NCBI RefSeq assembly: GCF_019793465.1
Contig: NZ_JAILYJ010000005.1
Location: 281,756-345,755, forward strand
Source: Rhizobium croatiense
GTDB lineage: Bacteria; Pseudomonadota; Alphaproteobacteria; Rhizobiales; Rhizobiaceae
DNA: 64,000 nucleotides
Reading direction: 5' to 3'
Numbering within the stretch: position 1 is the stretch's first letter; each line of letters begins with the position of its first letter. A program made the translations under genes and the position numbers. The notes under the pieces are model-generated. The model saw only the letters and a program-made list of their open reading frames with translations. It ran no database searches and was not told where the DNA came from. Below are positions 7,944 through 16,416 of the stretch, one piece after another.

Positions 7944-9410
7944 ATGACAGTTTCCGGCACAGCTACCGGCGTTCGCGTCCGCATCGCTCCCTCGCCGACC
8001 GGCGAGCCGCATGTCGGCACCGCTTATATCGCTCTCTTCAACTATCTCTTCGCCAAGAAGCATGGCGGCGAATTCATCCTGCGCATCGAAGATACGGACG
8101 CGACGCGCTCGACCCCTGAATTCGAGACGAAGGTGCTGGATGCGCTGAAATGGTGCGGGCTGGAATGGAAGGAAGGTCCCGATATCGGCGGTCCCTATGG
8201 CCCCTATCGCCAGTCCGACCGCAAGCCGATGTACCAGCCTTACGCCCAGGAGCTCCTCGACAAGGGCCACGCCTTCCGCTGTTTCTGCACGCCCGCGCGG
8301 CTGGAGCAGATGCGCGAGGCGCAGCGCGCCGCCGGCAAGCCGCCGAAATATGACGGTCTCTGCCTCAGCCTGTCTGCCGAGGAAGTGACGTCGCGCATGG
8401 CAGCCGGCGAGACGACCGTCATCCGCATGAAAATCCCGGCCGAAGGCTCCTGCGATTTCACCGACGGCGTCTACGGCGATGTCTCCATCCCCTGGGATTC
8501 CGTCGACATGCAGGTGCTGATCAAGGCCGACGGCATGCCGACCTATCACATGGCCAACGTCATCGACGACCATCTGATGCAGATCACCCACGTGGCCCGC
8601 GGCGAGGAATGGCTGGCTTCGGTGCCGAAGCACATCCTGCTTTATCGCTATTTCGGCTGGGACCAGCCGGTCTTCATGCATCTGTCGCTGATGCGCAATG
8701 CCGACAAGTCGAAGCTGTCGAAGCGCAAGAACCCGACCTCGATCTCCTATTATTCCGCGCTCGGCTATATCCCCGAAGCGCTGATGAACTTCCTCGGCTT
8801 GTTCTTCATCCAGATCGCAGAAGGCGAAGAGCTGTTGACGATGGATGAGCTGTCGGAAAAGTTCGATCCCGACAACCTCTCCAAGGCCGGCGCGATCTTC
8901 GATATCCAGAAGCTCGACTGGCTAAACGGCCGCTGGATCCGCGAAAAGCTCTCCGAAGAGGAGTTTCAGGCGCGCGTGCTGACCTGGGCAATGGAAAACG
9001 ATCGCCTGAAGGAAGGCCTGCGCCTGTCGCAGACCCGCATTTCCAAGCTCGGTGAACTGCCCGATCTCGCCGGCTTCCTGCTGAAGTCCGATCTCGGCCT
9101 GCAGCCGTCCGACTTCGCCAAGATCAAATCGCCGCCGGAAGAGATTCTCGAGATCCTCAACACCGTTCAGGCGGATCTCGAAAAGATCTTGGAATGGAAT
9201 GTCGAGACGATCGAGGCGGAGCTGCGGGCCATCGCCGACCGCATGGGCAAGAAGCTGAAGGTCGTGGTTTCGCCGCTCTTCGTCGCCGTCTCCGGCTCAT
9301 CGCGCTCGCTGCCGCTCTTCGATTCCATGGCGATCCTCGGCCGCTCGGTCGTGCGCCAGCGCCTGAAGCTCGCCGCGCAGGCGGTCGCCGCCCTCGTCGG
9401 CTCGAAGTAA
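7944..9410 (+). CDS. gltX: Glutamyl-tRNA synthetase
   Basis: Class I synthetase of 488 residues that charges tRNA-Glu, and in many alphaproteobacteria also tRNA-Gln, for later amidation by GatCAB. The HIGH-type motif is PSPTGEPHVGTA (about 17-28), and the KMSKS equivalent is KLSKRK at about residue 257, with the family's FILRIEDTD near residue 50. The C-terminal anticodon-binding helical cage completes the normal length. ATG 7944 is preceded by only a weak ribosome binding site. Rhizobia commonly have two gltX paralogues, and which one this is cannot be decided here. It is followed after 22 bp by lysS in the same direction. Confidence 0.96.
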   Translation: MTVSGTATGVRVRIAPSPTGEPHVGTAYIALFNYLFAKKHGGEFILRIEDTDATRSTPEFETKVLDALKWCGLEWKEGPDIGGPYGPYRQSDRKPMYQPYAQELLDKGHAFRCFCTPARLEQMREAQRAAGKPPKYDGLCLSLSAEEVTSRMAAGETTVIRMKIPAEGSCDFTDGVYGDVSIPWDSVDMQVLIKADGMPTYHMANVIDDHLMQITHVARGEEWLASVPKHILLYRYFGWDQPVFMHLSLMRNADKSKLSKRKNPTSISYYSALGYIPEALMNFLGLFFIQIAEGEELLTMDELSEKFDPDNLSKAGAIFDIQKLDWLNGRWIREKLSEEEFQARVLTWAMENDRLKEGLRLSQTRISKLGELPDLAGFLLKSDLGLQPSDFAKIKSPPEEILEILNTVQADLEKILEWNVETIEAELRAIADRMGKKLKVVVSPLFVAVSGSSRSLPLFDSMAILGRSVVRQRLKLAAQAVAALVGSK

Positions 9411-9432
9411 GAACAGTCAGAGGATTTCGACA

Positions 9433-10929
9433 GTGGCTGACAACAAGACCGAAAGCACTCTTTCCTCCGACGCGACTGAGGTGCGCGCCCAGAAGCTGAA
9501 GCTGCTGCGCGAGCAGATCGGCGATGTCTATCCGGCGCATTTCCACCGGACGATGACCAACGCCGAGCTCGGCGCCAAATACGAATCCCTGGAACCGGAT
9601 GTCGAGACGCAGGATGTCGTCACCGTCGCCGGCCGCGTCTATTCCTCGCGCAATTCGGGCATGTTCATGGATATCCATGACGCCTCCGGCAAGATCCAGA
9701 TCTTCTCGCATAAGGACGTCACCGGCGAGGAAGCCCGCGCCCTGCTGCCGATGATTGACATCGGCGACATCATCGGCGTTACCGGCGTCGTGCGCCGCAC
9801 CAAGCGCGGCGAACTGACGATCAACGCCCAGAAGATCGAAATGCTGACCAAGTCGCTGCTGCCGATGCCCGAGAAGTGGCATGGCCTTTCCGACATCGAG
9901 CTGCGTTATCGCAAGCGCCATCTCGACATCATGACCAACGAGGATTCGAAGCTTCGTTTTCAGCAGCGCTCGAAGATCGTCTCCGGCATCCGCCGCTTCA
10001 TGGAGAATGACGGCTTCATGGAAGTCGAGACGCCGATGCTGCAATCGATCTATGGCGGCGCCACCGCCGAGCCGTTCAAGACGCATCACAACACGTTGAA
10101 GCTCGACATGTATCTGCGCATCGCGCCGGAACTGTTCCTGAAGCGCACGCTGGTCTCGGGCCTCACCGACAAGGTCTTCGAGATCAACCGCAACTTCCGC
10201 AACGAAGGCGTCTCCACCCGGCACAATCCCGAATTCACCATGATGGAGTGCTACTGGGCCTATGCCGATTACGAGGACATGATGGACCTCGTCGAGCGGC
10301 TGTTCGAGAGCTTGGCGCTTGCCATTCACGGCACGACGGAGTTTCCCTTCGGCGACAAGACGATGTCCTTCAAGGGGCCGTTCAAGCGCGTGCCGATGCC
10401 CGATGCCGTCAGGCAAGCGACCGGCATCGATTTCCTCGCGATCAAGACCGATGAGGAAGCGCGCGCTGCTGCCAAGGCGGCCGGCTTCGCCGTCGAGAAG
10501 GATTGGACCTGGGGTGAATGCCTCGCCTTCATCTTCGAGGAGAAGGTCGAAGCGACGCTGATCCAGCCGTCCCACGTCACGCATTTCCCGAAGGACATCT
10601 CGCCCTTCGCCAAGGAAGTGCCGGGCGAGCCGCGCCTCGTCGAGCGCTTCGAGACCTATTGCAACGCCTGGGAACTCGGCAACGCCTTTTCGGAACTCAA
10701 CGATCCCGAGGAGCAGCGCCGCCGCATGGTCGAGCAGCTCGAACAGGCGCATGCCCGCGGCGAAAAGGAAAAGCAGCTGGACGAGGAATTTCTCGATGCG
10801 ATCGACCAGGGCATGCCGCCGGCCGGTGGCCTCGGCATCGGCGTCGACCGTCTGATCATGCTGCTGACCAACGCGCCATCGATCCGCGACGTCATCCTCT
10901 TCCCGGCCCGCCGCAGCAAAGCCGACTGA
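9433..10929 (+). CDS. lysS: Lysyl-tRNA synthetase, class II
   Basis: Cytoplasmic enzyme of 498 residues that charges tRNA-Lys. It has an N-terminal OB-fold anticodon domain (about 60-145, ending TINAQKIEMLTKSLLPMP) and a class II catalytic core with motif 2 (FEINRNFRNEGVSTRHNPEF) and motif 3 (GGLGIGVDRLIMLL near residue 465). The full N-terminal domain rules out the shorter EpmA/GenX paralogue. The start is GTG 9433, with AGAGGA eight nt upstream. It probably shares a transcript with gltX. Alphaproteobacteria are known mostly for class I LysRS, so a class II enzyme is noteworthy here. Confidence 0.94.
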   Translation: MADNKTESTLSSDATEVRAQKLKLLREQIGDVYPAHFHRTMTNAELGAKYESLEPDVETQDVVTVAGRVYSSRNSGMFMDIHDASGKIQIFSHKDVTGEEARALLPMIDIGDIIGVTGVVRRTKRGELTINAQKIEMLTKSLLPMPEKWHGLSDIELRYRKRHLDIMTNEDSKLRFQQRSKIVSGIRRFMENDGFMEVETPMLQSIYGGATAEPFKTHHNTLKLDMYLRIAPELFLKRTLVSGLTDKVFEINRNFRNEGVSTRHNPEFTMMECYWAYADYEDMMDLVERLFESLALAIHGTTEFPFGDKTMSFKGPFKRVPMPDAVRQATGIDFLAIKTDEEARAAAKAAGFAVEKDWTWGECLAFIFEEKVEATLIQPSHVTHFPKDISPFAKEVPGEPRLVERFETYCNAWELGNAFSELNDPEEQRRRMVEQLEQAHARGEKEKQLDEEFLDAIDQGMPPAGGLGIGVDRLIMLLTNAPSIRDVILFPARRSKAD

Positions 10930-10974
10930 CAGGAAGAGACGTCGGAAAACGAAAGCGGAGTGCCACTGCATAAT

Positions 10975-11060
10975 TCCTTAAATCGGAATCGATTTAAGGA
11001 GAGAATTATGCAGCCATCCAAAAGTGCTACAGCATCCTTTGCGCGTCTGATAAGACGCGC
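10975..11060. repeat. RIME-like palindromic repeat downstream of lysS
   Basis: The left palindrome is TCCTTAAATCG-gaat-CGATTTAAGGA (10975-11000). The right one is a perfect hairpin GCGCGTCT-gata-AGACGCGC (11041-11060), flanked on the left by CTACAGC, whose complement GCTGTAG follows it. The two-palindrome layout resembles rhizobial mosaic elements. It fills most of the 206-bp gap between lysS and the hypothetical gene at 11136. Confidence 0.75.
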
Positions 11061-11111
11061 AGGCGCTGTAGGGGGCGCAGGCGCTGTAGGGGGCGCAGGC
11101 GCTGTAGGGGG
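11058..11111. repeat. Three perfect copies of an 18-bp tandem repeat
   Basis: The unit CGCAGGCGCTGTAGGGGG occurs three times without a mismatch (11058-11075, 11076-11093, 11094-11111). Each unit contains GCTGTAG, the complement of the CTACAGC arm near 11030, so any of the copies could close the outer stem of the adjacent palindromic element. This looks like local expansion of the right end of that element. Confidence 0.9.
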
Positions 11112-11135
11112 CGCTCCGCTTTTTTCATGCGGCGG

Positions 11136-11873
11136 TCAGTGTGTCTTTGGAGCTTCCGCCGGCGGCTCTTCGGCGGGCGCCTCAGCCACCACGCCGGGGC
11201 TGCCGCTCTCGCCGGCGGGCGCGGCTTCGCTTTCGGCTGCTGGTGCGCCATGTCCGCCGCCAGCATCCTTCATGCCCTTTTCTTCGCTATTGGTCGAGCC
11301 GACGGCGACCGGGTCGACGCAATCCTCGGGATCCTTGAACGAGGCGCTGATCATCGCGATCTCATCAGCCGGCAAGTCGATGCGCTCGCCGAAGAACAGC
11401 CCGTTTTCGCTGGCCTTGCCGTCATAGTAGCGCGCCGTATAGGGCTTGTCGTCGAGACCGGGAACCGCCTTGTCGGGATGCGGGATGTAAACGACGTCGG
11501 CGCCGATTGCCCGGCCGCGAATATCGGCGCGCAGCGTCGGGCCGTTCTCGTCGAGCACCACCACCTGTACCAGATCCGGTTTCTGTGCGGCATAAACAGC
11601 CTGGGCGACACGCAGCGCGGTCCTGACACGCGTCATGCCGTCGGTCGGTTCGGTCTTGATGTATTTCCGCACCCAGACGTGATCCTGCTTCTTGATCGTC
11701 ACCAGGTTGACGTCGGAGCATTCGAGCCCGGAACCGCCGCCCGAGACACCGATCAACCTGTCCTTGCCGACATAAAGCGCCGCACCACCGGAAACGCCCG
11801 CCAGAAGCGAGACGCCGCCGATGATGATTGCCAATTTCCGGGAGGGCCGGAATATGCGCAGTAAGGCCTTCAC
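11136..11873 (-). CDS. Hypothetical membrane-anchored protein
   Basis: Protein of 245 residues with no function that I recognise. One hydrophobic segment at about residues 13-35 (IIIGGVSLLAGVSGGAALYVG) follows a basic N-terminus (KALLRIFRPSRK), suggesting a signal anchor with the bulk in the periplasm. The middle is an ordinary mixed sequence with a single CSD near residue 52. The last 45 residues are low-complexity Ala/Glu/Gly/Pro. Start codon is GTG 11873 with GGAG nine nt upstream. It is divergent from the LysR gene, but nothing links the two functionally. The reading frame and codon usage look genuine. Confidence 0.72.
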   Translation of the reverse strand: MKALLRIFRPSRKLAIIIGGVSLLAGVSGGAALYVGKDRLIGVSGGGSGLECSDVNLVTIKKQDHVWVRKYIKTEPTDGMTRVRTALRVAQAVYAAQKPDLVQVVVLDENGPTLRADIRGRAIGADVVYIPHPDKAVPGLDDKPYTARYYDGKASENGLFFGERIDLPADEIAMISASFKDPEDCVDPVAVGSTNSEEKGMKDAGGGHGAPAAESEAAPAGESGSPGVVAEAPAEEPPAEAPKTH

Positions 11874-12052
11874 GCCAACTGCTCCGCCATCTCAAACTCC
11901 AACGCAGGATAGGTGCTGGGAATGCTAGAGAAATGACGTTTCCGAAAGTTTAAGTGAGCATGCCAAGCCTGCTCCATTTTGAAAAAACACCAAAAAAGGT
12001 CCGTCTTTTTCAACCGCTTGCCACCGCACATTCCGCCATGCTCTAAACGCTG

Positions 12053-12961
12053 ATGGCCTTCACGCTTCGCCAGATCCAATATTTTGTCGCCGTCGCCGAA
12101 CAAGGTTCGGTGACACGCGCCGCGCAGAACCTTTCGATCTCGCAATCCTCGGTGACGGAAGCGCTGAAGGAGCTCGAAACCGATCTCGGCGTCGAGCTCT
12201 TCGAGCGCCATCCGCGCGGCCTGACGATCACCCACAACGGACACCAGTTCCTCCGTCACGCGACCAAGATTCTCGCCTCCGTCTCCGATGCGCGCACCAG
12301 CTTCTCCGGCCGGCAGAGCGCCCTTTCCGGCACGCTGAACATCGGCGTCACTTCGTTGGTCGCCGGCTACGTTCTCTCCGACTTGCTGGCGCGATACCGG
12401 CGCGCCTGTCCTGGCGTCGAGGTCAGTGCGATAGAGGACAATGGCGGTTATCTCGAGCATCTCCTGGTCGGCGGCGAACTCGATGTCGCGGTCATGGTGA
12501 TATCGAACCTGCGCGACCGCATGGCGCTGCAGGCGGAAATCCTCGAAACCTCACCCTATCGGCTATGGCTGCCGATGGGCCATCCGCTGGTTTCGGCCGA
12601 CATTATCTCGGTGGCCGATATCGCCCGCGAACCGCTGATCATGCTGACCGTCGACGAAATCGAGGAGAATACCGGCAAGCTACTGTCGGCGCTCGGCGCC
12701 CGCCCGCATGTCGCCTTCCGCACCCGCTCGGTGGAGCCGGTGCGCAGCCTGGTCGCAACGGGCGCCGGCGTGGCGCTGCTTCCCGATCTCGTCTACCGCC
12801 CGTGGTCGCTGGAAGGCGACCGCATCGAGAGCCGCGACGTCTCCGGTTCGCTGCCGGTGGTCCAGGTCGGCATGGTCTGGCGCAAGGGCTCCAGCCTGCC
12901 GCAGGCGGCGCGCGACTTCGTCGGCATCGCCGAAAGCCTGCGATCCGGTCGCGTCCGCTGA
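12053..12961 (+). CDS. LysR-family regulator of the polyamine-type ABC operon
   Basis: Regulator of 302 residues. The N-terminal winged helix-turn-helix is FTLRQIQYFVAVAEQGSVTR and following, through about residue 65, then a linker helix and a two-lobed effector domain (SGTLNIGVTSLVAGYVL onward). It is encoded upstream of, and in the same direction as, the ABC transporter genes. A perfect ATATCGGA-type palindrome begins at its stop codon and precedes the binding-protein gene. That is the natural place for its binding site, so it probably activates the transporter operon in response to a polyamine or amine. The inducer is inferred from the neighbours. Confidence 0.92.
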   Translation: MAFTLRQIQYFVAVAEQGSVTRAAQNLSISQSSVTEALKELETDLGVELFERHPRGLTITHNGHQFLRHATKILASVSDARTSFSGRQSALSGTLNIGVTSLVAGYVLSDLLARYRRACPGVEVSAIEDNGGYLEHLLVGGELDVAVMVISNLRDRMALQAEILETSPYRLWLPMGHPLVSADIISVADIAREPLIMLTVDEIEENTGKLLSALGARPHVAFRTRSVEPVRSLVATGAGVALLPDLVYRPWSLEGDRIESRDVSGSLPVVQVGMVWRKGSSLPQAARDFVGIAESLRSGRVR

Positions 12962-12980
12962 TATCGGAATTTCCGATATC
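12960..12980. promoter_or_regulatory. LysR-box candidate (T-N11-A) before the ABC operon
   Basis: GATATCGGA-att-TCCGATATC, 9-bp arms, starting at the LysR gene stop codon and about 100 bp upstream of the binding-protein gene. It contains ATC-N9-GAT, which fits the T-N11-A pattern known for LysR regulators. Confidence 0.6.
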
Positions 12981-13081
12981 GCCTTTCTGATAAATGAATT
13001 TGCGAAAGCGCCCATTTGGGATCACCTTCTTGAGCGGGAACAAACCGCCACGGAAAGTGGCGCCAGACCGGGAGCCGGACG

Positions 13082-14242
13082 ATGACGAATCTCTTGAAAT
13101 CCTGCACGGCAGCGATCGCCTGCCTGAGCTTCGCGACGCAGGTGACCGCCGCCGAACCGCTGAAGGCGCTCGGCAAAGGCGAGGGTGCGGTCAGCATCGT
13201 CGCCTGGGCCGGCTACATCGAACGCGGCGAAACCGACAAGAACTACGACTGGGTCAGCGGCTTCGAAAAGGAGACCGGCTGCAAAGTTTCCGTTAAGACC
13301 GCCGCCACCTCGGATGAAATGGTCTCGCTGATGAACGAGGGCGGCTTCGACCTGGTCACCGCATCGGGCGATGCGTCGCTGCGCCTCATCGCCGGCAAGC
13401 GTGTTCAGCCGATCAACACCGATCTGATCCCGAGCTTCAAGACCGTCGACCAGCGCCTGCAGAACGGCGCCTGGTATACGGTCGGCGACGTACATTACGG
13501 CGTGCCCTACCTCTGGGGCCCGAATGTGCTGATGTACAATACCGATGCCTTCAAGGACAAGGCGCCGACCAGCTGGAACGTCGTCTTCGAGGAACAGACG
13601 CTGCCCGACGGCAAATCGAACAAGGGCCGCGTCCAGGCCTATGACGGCGCCATCTATATTGCCGACGCCGCCATGTATCTGATGGCCCACAAGCCGGATC
13701 TCGGCATCAAGGACCCCTACGAGCTGACCGAAGATCAGTACAAGGCGGCCCTCGACCTGCTGCGCGGCCAGCGCAAGCTGGTCTCGCGCTACTGGCACGA
13801 TGCGATGATCCAGATCGACGACTTCAAGAACGAAGGCGTCGTCGCCTCCGGCTCCTGGCCCTTCCAGGTCAACCTGCTGCAGGCCGACAAGCAGAAGATC
13901 GCCTCCACCTTCCCGGAGGAAGGCGTCACCGGCTGGGCCGACACCACCATGCTGCACGCCGACAGCGAACATCCGAACTGCGCCTATATGTGGATGGAAC
14001 ATTCGCTGCAGGCCAAGGTCCAGGGCGACGCCGCCGCCTGGTTCGGCGCCGTCCCCTCCGTTCCCGCCGCCTGCAAGGGCAACGAACTGATGGGCGATGC
14101 CGGCTGCGCCACCAACGGCTTCGATCACTTCGACAAGATCAAGTTCTGGAAGACCCCGGTCGCCAAATGCGCGACGCAGACTGAATGCGTACCCTACCAT
14201 CGCTGGGTGTCGGACTATATCGGCGTGATCGGCGGGCGGTGA
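13082..14242 (+). CDS. ABC transporter substrate-binding protein, PotD/spermidine-putrescine type
   Basis: Periplasmic binding protein of 386 residues. The first 24 residues form a Sec signal peptide (LLKSCTAAIACLSFATQVTAA). The mature part opens with SIVAWAGYIERG, typical of the polyamine-binding family (SBP family 8). The start has a GGGAG-type site upstream. It is the first gene of an operon with an ATPase, two permeases and an aldehyde dehydrogenase. That gene set fits uptake of putrescine or a related amine followed by oxidation of the aminoaldehyde. Exact ligand not shown by the sequence. Confidence 0.92.
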   Translation: MTNLLKSCTAAIACLSFATQVTAAEPLKALGKGEGAVSIVAWAGYIERGETDKNYDWVSGFEKETGCKVSVKTAATSDEMVSLMNEGGFDLVTASGDASLRLIAGKRVQPINTDLIPSFKTVDQRLQNGAWYTVGDVHYGVPYLWGPNVLMYNTDAFKDKAPTSWNVVFEEQTLPDGKSNKGRVQAYDGAIYIADAAMYLMAHKPDLGIKDPYELTEDQYKAALDLLRGQRKLVSRYWHDAMIQIDDFKNEGVVASGSWPFQVNLLQADKQKIASTFPEEGVTGWADTTMLHADSEHPNCAYMWMEHSLQAKVQGDAAAWFGAVPSVPAACKGNELMGDAGCATNGFDHFDKIKFWKTPVAKCATQTECVPYHRWVSDYIGVIGGR

Positions 14243-14251
14243 GCTACTTCC

Positions 14252-14398
14252 CTTCTCCCCAACGGGGAGAAGATGTCCGAAGGACAGATGAGGGGGTGGG
14301 CGACGAAGGAGCGAACGACCGAGCCAAGCGAGGTCGCACATGCCTCACCGTCCCCCTCATCCGACCCTTCGGGCGACCTTCTCCCCGCTGGGGAGAAG
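14252..14398. repeat. Inverted intergenic repeat inside the ABC operon
   Basis: Two outer hairpins, CTTCTCCCC-aac-GGGGAGAAG (14252-14272) and CTTCTCCCC-gct-GGGGAGAAG (14378-14398), bracket GATGAGGGGG (14287-14296) and its complement CCCCCTCATC (14352-14361). The whole is a large near-symmetric element filling the gap between the binding-protein and ATPase genes. Short relatives of its arms are seen at 22875-22894 and near 59452. Confidence 0.82.
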
Positions 14399-14449
14399 AG
14401 GGAGCCAGCGCTCCCGCTGCATTCAGCTCTCCTACTAGGGAGAAGCCAG

Positions 14450-15457
14450 ATGACAATTTCCGGAGCTCCAATGACGTCAGCCGTCCGTTTCCAGCAGGTA
14501 TCGCGCTATTTCGGCCAGGTTCGCGCCGTCGACGGCGTCGATCTCGAGATCGCGGCCGGCGAATTCTTCACCATGCTCGGCCCCTCCGGCTCCGGCAAGA
14601 CGACGTGCCTGAGATTGATCGCCGGCTTCGAGCAGCCGAGCGCCGGCCATATCCAGATTTTCGGCGAGACGGCCGACGGCGTTCCGCCCTATCGCCGCAA
14701 CGTCAATACCGTATTCCAGGACTACGCGCTCTTCCCGCATCTCAACATCCTCGACAATGTCGCCTACGGGCTGATGGTCAAGGGCGTCGGCAAGGCGGAA
14801 AGACTAAAGGCGGCGGGCGATGCGCTCGAACTCGTCAAGCTCCCGGGCTACGGCGCCCGCCGCCCCGGTCAGCTGTCCGGCGGCCAGCGGCAGCGCGTGG
14901 CGCTCGCCCGCGCCCTCGTTAACAAGCCGAAGGTACTGCTGCTCGACGAGCCGCTCGGCGCGCTGGACCTGAAGCTGCGCGAGCAGATGCAGGAAGAATT
15001 GAAGAGCCTGCAACGCGCGCTCGGCATCACCTTCGTCTTCGTCACGCACGATCAGGGCGAGGCGCTGTCCATGGCCGATCGTGTTGCCGTCTTCAACAAT
15101 GGCAACATCGTCCAGGAAGGCACGCCGCAGGATATCTACCGCCGCCCGAGGACCCGCTTCGTCGCCGATTTCGTCGGCTCCTCGAATGTCATCGGGCCGG
15201 ATCTGATGGCCACGCTCGGCGGCGAGAAACGCTGGGCGAGCCTGCGTCCGGAAGCGATCCGCCTGGCAAGCGACGGCATCGAGGCGACCATCGAACATGC
15301 AAGCTTCCTCGGCGCCGCCACTCGCCTCAGCGTCGATCTCCGCGGCAGCCGGCTGCATGTCATGCTGCCGGCCGGCGCGCCTGTGCCCGACATCGGCACC
15401 GGTATCCGGCTTGCCTGGCAGGCTGCCGATATCCACTACATGGACGATGCGGCATGA
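14450..15457 (+). CDS. ABC transporter ATP-binding protein, PotA type
   Basis: Cytoplasmic ATPase of 335 residues energising the polyamine-type importer. Walker A GPSGSGKTT is at about 44-52, the Q-loop at QDYALFPH, the signature LSGGQRQRV at about 142, Walker B VLLLDEP at about 161, and the switch His in FVTHDQGEA. A C-terminal TOBE-like domain follows. ATG 14450 has GGGAG eight nt upstream. A second in-frame ATG at 14471 (MTSAVRF) also has a GGAG site and gives 328 residues. The gene overlaps the first permease by 4 bp (ATGA). Confidence 0.94.
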   Translation: MTISGAPMTSAVRFQQVSRYFGQVRAVDGVDLEIAAGEFFTMLGPSGSGKTTCLRLIAGFEQPSAGHIQIFGETADGVPPYRRNVNTVFQDYALFPHLNILDNVAYGLMVKGVGKAERLKAAGDALELVKLPGYGARRPGQLSGGQRQRVALARALVNKPKVLLLDEPLGALDLKLREQMQEELKSLQRALGITFVFVTHDQGEALSMADRVAVFNNGNIVQEGTPQDIYRRPRTRFVADFVGSSNVIGPDLMATLGGEKRWASLRPEAIRLASDGIEATIEHASFLGAATRLSVDLRGSRLHVMLPAGAPVPDIGTGIRLAWQAADIHYMDDAA

Positions 15458-16416
15458 CGGCGCTCACCCTCTCCGACGCCAAGACATCGATCCTGCCGGG
15501 ACGCAGCGGGCTCTTCGGCCGCATGTCGGACGCCTTCTGGCGGCACCCGAAACTCCTGCTCTTCCTGATGCTGACGCCGCCGCTGCTCTGGCTCGGCATC
15601 ATCTATATCGGCTCGCTGATCGCCCTGCTGCTGCAGAGCTTCTTCTCGATCGACGATTTTTCCGGCCTGGTGAATTACGAATTCACCCTTGCGACCTACG
15701 CCCAGCTTCTGAGTCCGACGAATTTCGACATCATCATCCGCACCGTCGTCATGGCGGCGCTGGTTACCGTTGCCGCCGCGGTGATCGCCTTTCCGATCGC
15801 CTATTACGCGGCGCGTTATGCGCAAGGTAAATGGAAGGTGCTCTTCTATCTCGGCGTCATGCTGCCGCTGTGGTCGAGCTATCTCGTCAAGATCTACGCC
15901 TGGAAGCTGATCCTCGCCAAGGAAGGCATCCTCACCTGGATCTTTGAAAAGCTGCATCTCGCCTGGCTGCTCGACGGCATGCTCAATCTGCCCGTCATCG
16001 GCGGCAATTCGCTCTCGGTGAGCTACCTCGGCACCTTCATCGTCTTCGTCTATATCTGGCTCCCCTACATGATCCTGCCGACGCAGGCGGCCCTCGAGCG
16101 TGTGCCCGGCAATCTGATCGAGGCCTCGGCCGATCTCGGCGCGACGCCGCGCCAGACCTTCCGCACCGTGCTGCTGCCTTTAGCGTTGCCCGGCATCGTC
16201 GCCGGTTCGATCTTCACCTTCTCGCTGACATTGGGCGATTACATCATTCCGCAGATCATCGGCTCGTCCCGGCTCTTCATCGGCCAAGCCGTCTACGCCC
16301 AGCAGGGGACGGCCGGCAACGTGCCGCTCGCCGCCGCCTTCTCCGTCGTGCCGATCGTCATCATGGCGCTTTACCTGTCGCTCGCCAAAAAGCTGGGGGC
16401 CTTCGATGCGCTCTGA
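15454..16416 (+). CDS. ABC transporter permease, PotB type
   Basis: Inner-membrane permease of 320 residues with about six helices. The EAA loop that docks on the ATPase is visible as [27 protein letters not shown] near residue 220. The start ATG overlaps the ATPase stop (ATGA), showing translational coupling. The end overlaps the second permease by 11 bp. It forms the importer channel with the next gene. Confidence 0.94.
   Translation: MTALTLSDAKTSILPGRSGLFGRMSDAFWRHPKLLLFLMLTPPLLWLGIIYIGSLIALLLQSFFSIDDFSGLVNYEFTLATYAQLLSPTNFDIIIRTVVMAALVTVAAAVIAFPIAYYAARYAQGKWKVLFYLGVMLPLWSSYLVKIYAWKLILAKEGILTWIFEKLHLAWLLDGMLNLPVIGGNSLSVSYLGTFIVFVYIWLPYMILPTQAALERVPGNLIEASADLGATPRQTFRTVLLPLALPGIVAGSIFTFSLTLGDYIIPQIIGSSRLFIGQAVYAQQGTAGNVPLAAAFSVVPIVIMALYLSLAKKLGAFDAL

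Noticed and set aside
11058..11111. Possible CRISPR-like array.
   Set aside because: The 18-bp units are directly adjacent without spacers and there are no cas genes.
10960..11427. Open frame containing GAVGGAGAVGGAGAVGG.
   Set aside because: The repeats come from the intergenic tandem 18-mers and the rest is antisense to the hypothetical gene at 11136-11873.
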